Assembly: GCA_001870995.2 (NCBI GenBank)
Contig: MLAV02000015.1
Span: 105,759-169,758, forward strand
Length of the DNA stretch: 64,000 bases
Direction of reading: 5' to 3'
Origin: Chitinophaga sp. CB10
Lineage (GTDB): Bacteria; Bacteroidota; Bacteroidia; Chitinophagales; Chitinophagaceae
In this document: positions 1 through 8,660 of the stretch, piece after piece
Position numbering within the stretch: the first letter of the stretch is position 1
Layout of the letters: the number at the start of each line of letters is the position of its first letter
The notes under the pieces: model-generated
Databases searched by the model: none
Told to the model about the DNA's origin: nothing
Seen by the model: only the letters and a program-made list of their open reading frames with translations
Made by a program: the position numbers and the translations under genes

Positions 1-261
1 TTCTGCGGCGGCGTCGATATCCTTGGTATTGGCGCGGGTGAGCGCGCAGATTACCGGTTCAGTAATGGCTTTGGAGATCTCTACCACACTCTGGAAATCG
101 CCGGGGCTGGAGATGGGGAAACCAGCCTCGATGATGTCTACGCCGAGTGCTTCCAGTTTCTTTGCGACCTCGATTTTTTCTACGGTTGTCAGCTGACAGC
201 CTGGTACCTGTTCACCATCGCGCAGGGTGGTATCAAAGACAAATACACGGTTATTATCCAT
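1..261 (-). CDS. leuA: 2-isopropylmalate synthase, N-terminal part (runs off the window)
   Basis: First committed step of leucine biosynthesis: condensation of acetyl-CoA with 2-oxoisovalerate. Only the first 87 codons lie in the window; the rest continues beyond position 1. The start ATG is at 259-261 (minus strand). The N-terminal active-site signature DTTLRDGEQ of the HMG-CoA-lyase-like TIM barrel begins near residue 10, followed by a segment typical of the family (EAGFPISSPGDF). It is the last visible gene of a leuC-leuD-leuB-leuA operon, 30 bases after leuB. Homocitrate synthase and citramalate synthase share the signature, but the operon context makes LeuA the natural call. Confidence 0.93.
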   Translation of the reverse strand, partial: MDNNRVFVFDTTLRDGEQVPGCQLTTVEKIEVAKKLEALGVDIIEAGFPISSPGDFQSVVEISKAITEPVICALTRANTKDIDAAAE

Positions 262-291
262 GATAGTGTAACTATTTTCGGTTTAGTAAGA

Positions 292-1371
292 TTAGTTCAG
301 GTTCTCCAGTACTTTCGCGCCCATGGCGTCAGTACCCATGATAAAGTCGTTATCAGTATGTTTATTGGCGATATCCATTGTCCGGTAGCCCTGGCGCAGT
401 GTGGCTTCCACGGCTTTGATAACGCGTTGTGATTCCGTTTTCAGGCCGAAGGAAATATCCAGCATGAGCGCGGCGGAAAGGATGGATGCCAGCGGGTTGG
501 CAATACCTTTACCGGCGATATCGTGCGCGGAGCCGTGGATAGGCTCATAGAAGCCTACTTTATCCCCCACGGACGCAGAGGCGAGCATACCCATGGAGCC
601 GGCGATCTGAGAGGCTTCGTCGGTAAGGATATCCCCGAAGAGGTTACCTGTCAGCACCACGTCAAAGCGTTTCGGGTCTTTGATGAGCTGCATGGCTGCG
701 TTATCGATAAACATATGTTCCGTTTCCACATCCGGGTAATCTTTTGCCACTTCCTGTACCACTTCTCTCCAAAGGCGGCTGGCTTCCAGCACGTTTGCTT
801 TATCTACGGAGCAGAGTTTTTTGCGGCGGGTACGCGCGGCTTCGTAGGCTTTGCGGGCGATGCGTTCCACTTCGTAGCGGTGGTAGATCATCAGGTCGGA
901 CGCGGTGTTACGGTCTTCCGTTCTTTTCTTTTCCCCGAAGTACACATCTCCCGTCAGTTCGCGGAAGAAGAGGATATCCGCTCCCCGAAGGATTTCCGGC
1001 TTGATGCTGGAAGCTTCCAGCAGTTCGTCGAATAATTTGATCGGGCGAAGGTTGGCATAGAGGCCAAGTTCCTTGCGGATCTTGAGCAAACCTTGTTCCG
1101 GCCGTACTTTGAGGGTAGGGTCGTTGTCATATTTTGCGTGACCGATAGCGCCGAAGAGGATGGCATCACTGTTTTTAGCTTTGTCCAGCGTACTATCTGG
1201 CAGCGGCTCGCCGGTAGCCTCGATGGCTACGTGGCCCATGATTCCTTCGTCGAAATGAAAAGTATGGTTGTAATTTTTGGCAATGGTAGCCAGTACTTTT
1301 TGTCCCCAGGCTGTTACTTCCTGTCCAATGCCGTCACCCGGTATAACTAATATTTTTTTATCAACGCCCAT
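292..1371 (-). CDS. leuB: 3-isopropylmalate dehydrogenase
   Basis: NAD-dependent oxidative decarboxylation of 3-isopropylmalate to 2-oxoisocaproate in leucine synthesis. The 359-residue length is normal for the isocitrate/isopropylmalate dehydrogenase family. Visible signatures are the N-terminal IPGDGIGQEV, the substrate-binding arginines around VRPEQGLLKIRKELGLYANLRP, the metal-site aspartates in FGDILTDEASQIAGSMGM, and the NAD-binding EPIHGSAHDIAGKGIANP. It sits between leuD (34 bases upstream) and leuA, so co-transcription is expected. Nothing looks damaged. Confidence 0.97.
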   Translation of the reverse strand: MGVDKKILVIPGDGIGQEVTAWGQKVLATIAKNYNHTFHFDEGIMGHVAIEATGEPLPDSTLDKAKNSDAILFGAIGHAKYDNDPTLKVRPEQGLLKIRKELGLYANLRPIKLFDELLEASSIKPEILRGADILFFRELTGDVYFGEKKRTEDRNTASDLMIYHRYEVERIARKAYEAARTRRKKLCSVDKANVLEASRLWREVVQEVAKDYPDVETEHMFIDNAAMQLIKDPKRFDVVLTGNLFGDILTDEASQIAGSMGMLASASVGDKVGFYEPIHGSAHDIAGKGIANPLASILSAALMLDISFGLKTESQRVIKAVEATLRQGYRTMDIANKHTDNDFIMGTDAMGAKVLENLN

Positions 1372-1405
1372 GTAGAGTGTACTTTATTTGAATTTATTCG
1401 GTGTA

Positions 1406-2005
1406 TTAAAAGTTGAAAGGTCTGGACTGCTCGTATTTTTCGATGTCGCTGCGTAAGCTGAGCAGGTAGTCGATATCATCGTAGCCATTGAGGAGGCAGG
1501 TTTTCTTATACGGGTTGATATCGAAATTTTCCTGTTCGCCGGTAGCTTTGATTTTGATGAACTGGTTTTCGAGGTCTACTTCCAGTTCGGTTTTCGGATC
1601 CTTTTCGATCGCGGTGAAGATCTTATCCAGGAAGCCTTCGCTGACGGTGATAGGCAGGATGAAGTTGTTCAGTGCATTGTTTTTGAAGATATCTGCAAAG
1701 AAGGAGCTCACCACTACTTTGAAGCCATAGTCGGCGATGGCCCAGGCGGCGTGTTCGCGGGAGGAGCCGCAGCCGAAGTTTTTGCCGGCAACAAGGATTT
1801 TCCCGGAGTAGATGGGATTGTTGAGAACGAAATCAGCTTTAGGCGTGTTATCCGCTTCGTAGCGCCAGTCGCGGAAGAGGTTTTCGCCGAAGCCTTCCCT
1901 GGTGGTCGCTTTCAGGAAGCGCGCCGGGATGATCTGGTCTGTATCAATATTTTCGATCGGTACTGGTACCGCGGTAGAAACTAAGTGTTGAAATATCTTG
2001 CTCAT
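1406..2005 (-). CDS. leuD: 3-isopropylmalate dehydratase small subunit
   Basis: Small (swivel-domain) subunit of isopropylmalate isomerase, partner of LeuC. It is 199 residues, the usual bacterial length. It shows the opening IDTDQIIPARFLK and the swivel-domain signature NFGCGSSREHAAWAI that contributes substrate recognition. The start is 5 bases downstream of the stop of the methyltransferase gene, so the two are almost certainly translated from one message. LeuC is separated from LeuD here by that methyltransferase, which is an unusual order. Confidence 0.97.
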   Translation of the reverse strand: MSKIFQHLVSTAVPVPIENIDTDQIIPARFLKATTREGFGENLFRDWRYEADNTPKADFVLNNPIYSGKILVAGKNFGCGSSREHAAWAIADYGFKVVVSSFFADIFKNNALNNFILPITVSEGFLDKIFTAIEKDPKTELEVDLENQFIKIKATGEQENFDINPYKKTCLLNGYDDIDYLLSLRSDIEKYEQSRPFNF

Positions 2006-2010
2006 TATAA

Positions 2011-2766
2011 TTATTTTTTGACGGCAGCCACTCTCAGTCGGACGTAGTCTGCATATAAATTACCTTCCCTGGTTAATGCGGGCGCCAGTTGTTCCTGTAC
2101 TTCCTTCAGTATGGCGGATCTGATATGAGCGGGCACCCCGGTGAAGAAGTGGTCGCCAAACATTTCCAGCCAGGTGATGATACCGCGTTCAGGGTTACTG
2201 AGTTTGGTAGGCCTTTCGAAGTACTGTACTTTTTCAACGGTGAAGCCGGCTTTTTCCAGGAGGGTGGTGTATTCCGCCGGAGAAGGGAAGTACCAGAAAG
2301 GCTGGTAGGCGTATCCTTTTTCCTGCATGACGTATTCCAGTTCCCGGAGGATGCTTTCCACGTTTCCTTTGCCGCCCATTTCGATGACGAGCCGTCCGCC
2401 TTTTTTGAGGTGGGTGTACATCCGTTCGATGGCTTTTTCCTTTTCGCGTACCCAGTGGAGGGTGGCGTTGGAAAAGATGGCATCGAATTGCAGGGGCAGG
2501 GAAAACCTGGTGGCGTCGGCTACTCTGAAGCTGATTTCCGGAAAGTGTTTTTTAGCGCTTTCGATCATGCTGGCAGAGGCGTCGATACCGATAACATGCG
2601 CTCCTGATTCGGCGATACGGGCGGTGAGTTCACCGGTGCCGCATCCGAGGTCGAGGATTTCTTCGCCTGGTTGTGGTTGCAGCCAGTCTACGAGGCTGTC
2701 GCCATATTCAAAAACGAAGGCATGTTCTTCTTTATATAAGTCAGCATTCCACTGGTTCATAGTCAT
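2011..2766 (-). CDS. SAM-dependent methyltransferase, trans-aconitate 2-methyltransferase-like, inside the leu operon
   Basis: A 251-residue class I methyltransferase. The SAM-binding glycine loop ILDLGCGTGELTARI lies near residues 37-51, the acidic ribose-binding residue follows in VIGIDAS, and motif IV-like FDAIFSNATLHWV follows near residue 95. The opening WNADLYKEEHAFVFEYG and the spacing of the helical insert resemble trans-aconitate methyltransferase (Tam) of enterobacteria. The gene is wedged between leuC (22 bases) and leuD (5 bases) on the same strand, so it should be co-expressed with isopropylmalate isomerase. That suggests methylation of a related unsaturated or branched polycarboxylate, such as isopropylmaleate, isopropylmalate or trans-aconitate. 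The substrate is inference. A generic methyltransferase unrelated to leucine cannot be excluded. Confidence 0.85.
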   Translation of the reverse strand: MTMNQWNADLYKEEHAFVFEYGDSLVDWLQPQPGEEILDLGCGTGELTARIAESGAHVIGIDASASMIESAKKHFPEISFRVADATRFSLPLQFDAIFSNATLHWVREKEKAIERMYTHLKKGGRLVIEMGGKGNVESILRELEYVMQEKGYAYQPFWYFPSPAEYTTLLEKAGFTVEKVQYFERPTKLSNPERGIITWLEMFGDHFFTGVPAHIRSAILKEVQEQLAPALTREGNLYADYVRLRVAAVKK

Positions 2767-2788
2767 AACGTTTAGCCGTGGCGGTGAT

Positions 2789-4186
2789 TTACACCAATTC
2801 TCTTACATCTGTTACGCGGCCGGTGATAGCGGCGGCGGCGGCGGTCAGCGGGCTGGCCAGGAAGGTGCGGGCGTTTGGACCCTGGCGGCCTTCGAAGTTG
2901 CGGTTGGAAGTAGAGATACAGTACATGCCGGCAGGTACTTTATCTTCGTTCATACCGAGGCAGGCGGAGCATCCGGGTTCGCGGAGCTGGAAGCCGGCGG
3001 CGGTGAGTACTTTATCCAATCCTTCGGCGATGGCCTGGGCTTCTACCTGTTTGGAGCCTGGCACGATCCATACCACTACGTCTTTTGCTTTTTGTTTTCC
3101 TTTTACGAAGTCGGCCACGAGGCGGAGGTCTTCGATGCGGGAGTTGGTGCAGCTACCGATGAATACGTAGTCGATTTTTTTGCCGAGCAGCGGTGCGCCT
3201 GGCTGCAGGTCCATATAGTCGAGCGACTTCCTGAAGGAAGGCACTTCTTTTTCGTCAATCTGGTCCAGGGACGGAATTTGCTGGGTGATGCCCATGCCCA
3301 TGCCCGGGTTGGTACCGTAGGTGATTTGCGGTTCGATGTCGGCGGCGTCGAAGGTGAGCACCTGGTCGAACTGCGCGTCCGCATCGGAATACAGGGTTTT
3401 CCAGTATTCGAGGGCTTTATCCCAGTCGGCCCCTTTAGGAGCGAACTCGCGGCCTTTGATATAATCGAAGGTCACCTGGTCCGGAGCGATCATACCGCCG
3501 CGGGCGCCCATTTCGATGCTCATGTTGCAGATAGTCATCCGGGCTTCCATGCTGAGGTTACGGATGGCCTCGCCGGCGTATTCCACGAAGTAGCCGGTAG
3601 CGCCGGAAGCGGAGATTTTCGAAATGATGTACAGGATGATATCTTTAGAGAGAACGCCGCTTTTCAGGACGCCGTTCACCTCAATTTTCATACGTTTAGG
3701 TTTGTACTGGAGGATACACTGGGTAGCGAGTACCTGTTCTACCTCGGAAGTACCGATACCGAAGGCGATGGCTCCGAAGGCGCCATGGGTGGAGGTGTGG
3801 CTGTCGCCGCAGACGATGGTCATACCCGGCAGGGTGATACCCAGTTCGGGGCCGATCACGTGTACGATACCCTGGTAGGGGTGGCCGAGGCCATAGAGTT
3901 CCACGCCGAATTCGGCGGTGTTTTTAGTGAGCATTTCTACCTGCATGCGGCTCAATGCTTCTTTGATCGGGAGGTGCTGATCCATCGTTGGCACGTTATG
4001 ATCGGCAGTGGCTCTTGTTTTGGCGGGACGAAAAACAGGGATCCCGCGCTTGCGCAGGCCGTCGAATGCCTGCGGGCTGGTTACTTCGTGGATAAAGTGC
4101 GTGTTAATATACACGGCATCCGGGTGGCCCGGTTTGCTCATCACGATGTGGCTGTCCCAGATTTTGTCAAATAACGTTTTTCCCAT
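2789..4186 (-). CDS. leuC: 3-isopropylmalate dehydratase large subunit
   Basis: Aconitase-family large subunit carrying the 4Fe-4S cluster that isomerises 2- to 3-isopropylmalate with LeuD. It is 465 residues, normal length. The three cluster cysteines are visible: one in GSCTNSRIEDL and two in CSACLGMN further on. The substrate/cluster region VCGDSHTSTHGAFGA is also intact. It is the first gene of the minus-strand leu operon, with a promoter-like TAGATTTG on the minus strand about 35 bases upstream of the ATG. It is separated by about 150 bases from a divergent gene. Confidence 0.97.
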   Translation of the reverse strand: MGKTLFDKIWDSHIVMSKPGHPDAVYINTHFIHEVTSPQAFDGLRKRGIPVFRPAKTRATADHNVPTMDQHLPIKEALSRMQVEMLTKNTAEFGVELYGLGHPYQGIVHVIGPELGITLPGMTIVCGDSHTSTHGAFGAIAFGIGTSEVEQVLATQCILQYKPKRMKIEVNGVLKSGVLSKDIILYIISKISASGATGYFVEYAGEAIRNLSMEARMTICNMSIEMGARGGMIAPDQVTFDYIKGREFAPKGADWDKALEYWKTLYSDADAQFDQVLTFDAADIEPQITYGTNPGMGMGITQQIPSLDQIDEKEVPSFRKSLDYMDLQPGAPLLGKKIDYVFIGSCTNSRIEDLRLVADFVKGKQKAKDVVVWIVPGSKQVEAQAIAEGLDKVLTAAGFQLREPGCSACLGMNEDKVPAGMYCISTSNRNFEGRQGPNARTFLASPLTAAAAAITGRVTDVRELV

Positions 4187-4220
4187 CCTTGTTGCTTCCT
4201 TTTTAAATTGTTTATACCTT

Positions 4221-4228
4221 CAAATCTA
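4221..4228 (-). promoter_or_regulatory. -7 promoter element for the leu operon
   Basis: On the minus strand this reads TAGATTTG, a full match to the Bacteroidota -7 consensus TAnnTTTG, 35 bases before the leuC ATG. No convincing -33 TTTG is visible. The gap is AT-rich. Confidence 0.5.
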
Positions 4229-4255
4229 ATGGACGATATTTATTTGCCATATCGC

Positions 4256-4263
4256 TAAATTTG
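4256..4263 (+). promoter_or_regulatory. -7 promoter element for the divergent gene at 4341
   Basis: TAAATTTG fits TAnnTTTG on the plus strand, about 78 bases before the start of the 517-residue gene. It lies back to back with the leuC promoter element, 28 bases away. Confidence 0.45.
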
Positions 4264-4340
4264 TATTAATTACAACCTATAAACGCGATTGAATAACATT
4301 AAATACTTGTTTTTCAATCATTTATAAGATTTTATTAACG

Positions 4341-5894
4341 ATGCCCAACAGTCAAAGTGATGCTTTATTCATATTAATAAAAACGCTAACGAAAGCTGAA
4401 AAAAGGAGTTTTCAGCTGGCATTTAATAAGAATAACACGAAGGAAGATGTACTTTTCATCCAGTTGTTCAACACGCTGGACAAGATGAAGGAATATGATG
4501 AGGAGCAGATACTGAGGAAGGTTCCCGACCTGAAGAAGCAGCAGTTATCGAATGTAAAGGCTCATCTGTACAAGCATTTACTGACCAGTTTACGCCAGCT
4601 TTACAAGCAGAAGGACGCGGTGATTGACCTCCGCGAGCAGCTGGACTATGCCCGTGTGTTGTACAATAAAGGCTTATATAACCAGAGTTTAAAGGTGCTG
4701 GCAAAGGCCAAGACGATGGCTTTTGAGCAGGAGGAGGTGATGCTGGCGTATGAGATTGTGGAGTTTGAGAAGCTGATTGAGTCGCGGCATATTACCCGCA
4801 GCCTGGAAAACCGTGCTGAGGCGTTGAGTGCGGAATCGAAGCAGATCCAGCACCAGATTACGAATATCAGCATGTTGTCGACGTTGTCCTTACGGATGTA
4901 TGGCCTGTATTTAAAGCTGGGGCATGCGCGCAATGAGCGGGATGCGGAGATGGTGAAATCGTTTTTCGAGAGCCAGTTGCCGCCCCGGGGCCTGGCTGAA
5001 ATGAGTTTTTACGAGAAGGTGTATATGTACCAGGCGAGCTGCTGGTATTACTACATCCTGCAGGATTTTGTGATGTACTACCGGTACACGCAGAAGTGGG
5101 TGGACCTGTTTAAGCAGTATCCATCGTTGCAGCAGACGGACATGGACCTTTACATCAAGGCCCAGCATAATTTGCTGACGGCGCATTTTTATACTTCCAA
5201 TTTTGAGAAATTCAAGACGGCCTTGTGCGAGCTGGAGCAGTTCATTGCTGCCAACGGGGAGGATTTTCATGAGAACACGCGAACATCCGCTTTTGTGTAC
5301 CTCTACACGGCGAAGATCAACCGGTACTTCCTGGAAGGCACGTTCACGCAGGGTTTGGCGATGGTGCCGGAGCTGGAAACGGAGATCGGGAATCATTCGC
5401 TGAAGATAGATCAGCACCGGGTGCTGGTGTTTTATTACAAGATTGCCTGTTTGTATTTTGGTAGCGGGGATAACAGCAAGGCGATTGTGTACCTGAATAA
5501 GATTATCAATTTAAAGATAGGCAACCTGCGGGCGGACATACAATGTTTTGCGCGCATCCTGCATCTGATTGCGCATTACGAACTGGAGAACTACAGTTTG
5601 GTAGAATACCTGATCAAATCCGTGTATCACTTTATTTCCAAGCATAAGGATTTGGGGTTGGTGATGGAAGAGATTATGAAGTTTTTGCGTAAGTATATTT
5701 ATGCGAATCCGAAGGAGCTGCGCAGTGCGTTCACTGACCTGAAGGACAGGCTGGAAGTGATTTCGCAGGATCCGTATGAGCGGCGTTCGTTCCTCTACCT
5801 GGATATTATTTCGTGGCTGGAGAGTAAGATAGAGGGGATACCGGTGCAGGATGTGATACAGCGGAAGTTTTTGAATAAGGAGAAAAGAATTTAA
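4341..5894 (+). CDS. Large helical protein of unknown function (517 aa)
   Basis: I do not recognise a named family. The 517-residue product has no signal peptide or membrane segment, so it should be cytoplasmic. It is rich in Lys, Leu, Glu and Tyr, with repeated amphipathic helices of about 34-40 residues (for example YNKGLYNQSLKVLAKAKTMA near residue 110 and FGSGDNSKAIVYLNKIINLK near residue 375) that look like degenerate TPR units. The N-terminus (LFILIKTLTKAEKRSFQLAF) is distinctive. It has its own promoter-like element and a terminator directly downstream, so it is probably monocistronic. A TPR-type scaffold is the safest reading. Confidence 0.85.
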   Translation: MPNSQSDALFILIKTLTKAEKRSFQLAFNKNNTKEDVLFIQLFNTLDKMKEYDEEQILRKVPDLKKQQLSNVKAHLYKHLLTSLRQLYKQKDAVIDLREQLDYARVLYNKGLYNQSLKVLAKAKTMAFEQEEVMLAYEIVEFEKLIESRHITRSLENRAEALSAESKQIQHQITNISMLSTLSLRMYGLYLKLGHARNERDAEMVKSFFESQLPPRGLAEMSFYEKVYMYQASCWYYYILQDFVMYYRYTQKWVDLFKQYPSLQQTDMDLYIKAQHNLLTAHFYTSNFEKFKTALCELEQFIAANGEDFHENTRTSAFVYLYTAKINRYFLEGTFTQGLAMVPELETEIGNHSLKIDQHRVLVFYYKIACLYFGSGDNSKAIVYLNKIINLKIGNLRADIQCFARILHLIAHYELENYSLVEYLIKSVYHFISKHKDLGLVMEEIMKFLRKYIYANPKELRSAFTDLKDRLEVISQDPYERRSFLYLDIISWLESKIEGIPVQDVIQRKFLNKEKRI

Positions 5895-5904
5895 GTAAGG
5901 AAGC

Positions 5905-5931
5905 GGCCATCGGAGATGGTCGTTTTTTTTT
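5905..5931 (+). terminator. Rho-independent terminator after the 517-aa gene
   Basis: The stem GGCCAT/ATGGTC (one G-T pair) has a short loop and is followed by a run of nine T, starting 10 bases after the stop codon. Confidence 0.75.
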
Positions 5932-6493
5932 GGGCGGCGTTGCTAAGGAAATTGGGATTATTGTTTTAAGAATAGTAAAATCAATTTGATAGAGTTGGCT
6001 GTAGCAAAGGGTTACAGGCGAAAGAAAATTTCTGCTATTTTTTTTGGCAGATAAAATTTAATGCGCTAATTTAGTTGTGTTCGTAAAGTATAAGCATCTT
6101 TTCAGATGCAAAATTTTTAAGCGAAATAAATGCCTGGATGACGTCTAACGTCCAGGCTTTTTCTCCCCCTCCCTAATAAAATTTCATTTTCCATGCCGTT
6201 GCAGGATTGAAAAGTAGGCAGCAGGTGATTGCATTTTAGACGGTGCAGTGATTTGTAGCGGTTGTTGCTCCGGAAGGTTACTTCGCGGGGGCAACCGCGT
6301 GTGTGGAGAATGGCGGGTAATTTATTTTTTTGGGGGAAAGATTTACTGCCGCAAGGAAAGTGGAATCGGCAATAGGATATTCCGGCCGGTGAAAATGCCA
6401 TTGGCGGAAGTGTTTCCTTATGGGAGGTGGTATAATAGGTTGCAAGGGAAAAGCGCATCGAATATGCATTATTTAACGGTGTGGAAAGGCTTT
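5932..6493. other. Gap of about 560 bases with hairpins, no convincing gene
   Basis: The left half is AT-rich and has three hairpins: TCTGC/GCAGA around 6031-6051, GCATCT/AGATGC at about 6092-6107, and a strong terminator at 6132-6162. The order would suit a small plus-strand RNA ending at 6162. The right half (6240-6490) shows nothing I can name. Reading frames here have no family resemblance and poor composition. Confidence 0.5.
6132..6162 (+). terminator. Strong hairpin terminator not attached to any visible gene
   Basis: GCCTGGA pairs perfectly with TCCAGGC around a 12-base spacer and is followed by TTTTT. It lies 238 bases beyond the 517-aa gene, which already has its own terminator, so it may end an unannotated RNA. 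It could also serve as a second backstop. Confidence 0.6.
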
Positions 6494-7606
6494 TCACTCG
6501 CTCTCCAGCCAGGGTTCATACGCCCAAAATTTCCTGAAAAATATTCCCGCAGCCAACACATGCAACCCCAATATCGCCCACCAGGTAACATCTCCCAGAA
6601 TCATAAACAACATCACAAAACTTATCACCAATATCCAACGCAAATGCACCTCCGCATTCATCCGCGGGAAATACAGCAATACGCGAAACAGGATCAGCAT
6701 GGAAATACCTGTTACAATGCATGTAAACAACGGGAACAAAGTAAAATGCCCGGCCGACTGGAAAAACAGCATGATCGCTTCCGGCGCGAGCATCAGCGCA
6801 TATATCCCCACCACCCGGCTGTAATGCCGCCAGGTGCTCATCGGCAGGTTCAGCATAAACGGAAGATATATTTCATCGAACGCGCGGTGATGGATCATTA
6901 GCTGGGTATGTAACAACACGCTTACGATCATGCCTAACTGTAACGCACGCACGTCGTAGAAATCGCTTTGCCCCATGAGGAAGAAGGTAAGCCATAATAC
7001 AGCGGCCGACCATATTTTGGTGGTGAATATTTTGCGTGGAAAAGCGGTGAATAGTTCGTAATAAAAATACAGTACCGGCGGTTTGATGAACAACTTATTC
7101 AGCCAGCGGGAAAACCTGGTAGCAAAGAAAAATACATCCGGCTGCCAGAGTTTTTTTTCGTATAACCACACCGGCCAGATGCACATGGCCATATTAAATA
7201 CCAGGATAATTGCCGCGGGTACAAAATACTGCTTACATATGCCTAATACAGCGGCGATACCGCCATAGATAAACACCGGTAAATACATCCTGAAATGGAG
7301 TCGCCACCAAAGCGTTTTACGCTCGCGGGCAGCCATGCAGGTCATTGTATCATACAAAAAACTGTACTGCGGCAATTGCAGTGTTTTTATTACAAACCCG
7401 ATGCATTTGAAATTATACAATAGCCACAGTACCAATACAAGCGCGAGGAAACTATTTCCTGTTAAAAATCCTTCCATTAACCCCATGTGATAATACAACA
7501 GGTTAGACGCATTCACCACGCCAAACAGGAAATAGAAAAGTATGAGGAAGAAACCTATGTTTTCCACAAAAAACCTGCGTACAAAAATCCGGTTGAAGAC
7601 GCCCAT
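6494..7606 (-). CDS. ABC transporter permease-like membrane protein
   Basis: A 370-residue integral membrane protein with about nine or ten hydrophobic segments. Examples are near residues 15-40 (FFLILFYFLFGVV), 52-72, 110-150, a cluster around 195-215, and the last third. Its start codon is separated by one base from the stop of an ABC ATPase gene on the same strand, so the two form a translationally coupled exporter pair. The sequence is not a textbook ABC-2 permease. Assignment rests on topology and the ATPase partner. The substrate is unknown. Confidence 0.75.
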   Translation of the reverse strand: MGVFNRIFVRRFFVENIGFFLILFYFLFGVVNASNLLYYHMGLMEGFLTGNSFLALVLVLWLLYNFKCIGFVIKTLQLPQYSFLYDTMTCMAARERKTLWWRLHFRMYLPVFIYGGIAAVLGICKQYFVPAAIILVFNMAMCIWPVWLYEKKLWQPDVFFFATRFSRWLNKLFIKPPVLYFYYELFTAFPRKIFTTKIWSAAVLWLTFFLMGQSDFYDVRALQLGMIVSVLLHTQLMIHHRAFDEIYLPFMLNLPMSTWRHYSRVVGIYALMLAPEAIMLFFQSAGHFTLFPLFTCIVTGISMLILFRVLLYFPRMNAEVHLRWILVISFVMLFMILGDVTWWAILGLHVLAAGIFFRKFWAYEPWLESE

Positions 7607-7607
7607 G

Positions 7608-8249
7608 CTAGTTCAGAATAAGATTTTTATTTTCAATAGTGAGCGTTCCGGCAATGGAAAGCCTTCCGCTATCCAAAGGCTGGTGGGAAGTAATGATGAA
7701 ACTCACCCCTTCCGCATGCACCTCCCTGATGAAGTCATACAGCTGCGCGATCGTTTTGGCATCGATGGTGATCAGCGGCTCATCCAGCAGAATGATGGAT
7801 GGTTTTCCCACGAAGGCCAGCAGCAGGCTCAATTTCTTCAGCATCCCGCTGGAATAGCTGCTTACGGGGTTATTCACAAAGTTATCCACACCCATTTTGG
7901 CGGACATCTCCAATACCGGCTGCCGGTCCCCTCCTTTCGTCCGGAAATAGAGTTCCAGTAAGTCGCGGCCGGTCAGATACGCCGGATACAGCGGCTCCGC
8001 TTCTGCGTAATTGATCAGGCGGCGGTATTGCACCGGCTGTTGCCGGCTGTTCACATGACCATTAAGCGTAATGTTTCCACGGAAGGGCAACACGCCGGCC
8101 AAAACCTTCATGGTAGTCGTTTTCCCTGCGCCGTTTTCCCCTTTCAGCCAGTAGATACCGGTGGATAAATCCAGCCGCGGGATGTCCAGTACCTGGAAAT
8201 CCTGGTAGCTTTTGCTCACCGATTGCATTGAAATAACCTGGTCCGCCAT
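7608..8249 (-). CDS. ABC transporter ATP-binding protein
   Basis: A 213-residue ATPase that should energise the adjacent permease. The Walker A motif GENGAGKTTTMK is near residue 37, the ABC signature region YSSGMLKKLSLLLAF near 130, Walker B IILLDEPLITID near 152, and the switch histidine in ITSHQ near 187. The signature SSGM departs slightly from SGGQ, as in many ABC-2 exporters. It is first gene of a two-gene minus-strand operon. The transported compound cannot be deduced. Confidence 0.92.
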   Translation of the reverse strand: MADQVISMQSVSKSYQDFQVLDIPRLDLSTGIYWLKGENGAGKTTTMKVLAGVLPFRGNITLNGHVNSRQQPVQYRRLINYAEAEPLYPAYLTGRDLLELYFRTKGGDRQPVLEMSAKMGVDNFVNNPVSSYSSGMLKKLSLLLAFVGKPSIILLDEPLITIDAKTIAQLYDFIREVHAEGVSFIITSHQPLDSGRLSIAGTLTIENKNLILN

Positions 8250-8660
8250 ATAGAAATTATTAATTCTGTAAATATGAAAAATTGTATATGAATATCCTCA
8301 AATTGTCACATTTTTTCATCGACTTTTTTTCTATTGACCGTCATTCACTTAGATTATTCAGTATAAAAAACAGGCATATATCTTGTTGGTTTGCACACAT
8401 AAAAATTATTCGAATGTACTTGCCTGATAAAATCGTCAAACCCAATACCAGATTGATGTTTAACAATACCCACACTCTTTTTCCACACCTGTTGAAAACT
8501 ATATCTTCCCTACTAACTAATCGCTCTTACATTTGTAATCCTGGGCGTATGGATTTCGAAAGAATGAGTTGGAATTGATGTAGCGTGGTATAAAGATTTT
8601 TAGTCATGCTAACCCCCTAATGGAAAGAGAAACCTTCGACAGTACCCATAAAATATTTAT
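8250..8660. other. Divergent 410-base regulatory gap upstream of nrdB
   Basis: AT-rich spacer between the ABC exporter and nrdB. It contains a perfect -7 element (8528-8535) and two copies of the octamer TATATCTT (at about 8376 and 8501), which partly resemble the AT-rich core of NrdR boxes. Their spacing of about 125 bases does not match the roughly three-turn spacing of known NrdR box pairs. I see no protein-coding signal. Confidence 0.45.
8528..8535 (+). promoter_or_regulatory. -7 promoter element for nrdB-nrdA
   Basis: TACATTTG matches TAnnTTTG exactly. A TTG at 8492-8494 lies further upstream than ideal. The leader to the nrdB ATG would be about 120 bases. Confidence 0.55.

Noticed and set aside
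2327..4174. 615-residue plus-strand frame opposite leuC and the methyltransferase
   Set aside because: Lies antisense to two well-identified genes and is rich in residues typical of shadow frames (His, Phe, Gly, Val).
6117..6497. 126-residue minus-strand reading frame overlapping the ABC permease stop region
   Set aside because: No family resemblance, odd composition, overlaps the hairpin terminator and the end of a real gene.
8370..8515. Two TATATCTT octamers as an NrdR box pair
   Set aside because: About 125 bases apart, not the three-turn spacing of known NrdR box pairs, and each matches only part of the consensus.
8282..8578. 98-residue plus-strand frame upstream of nrdB
   Set aside because: Covers the nrdB promoter region, no recognisable motif, AT-rich filler composition.
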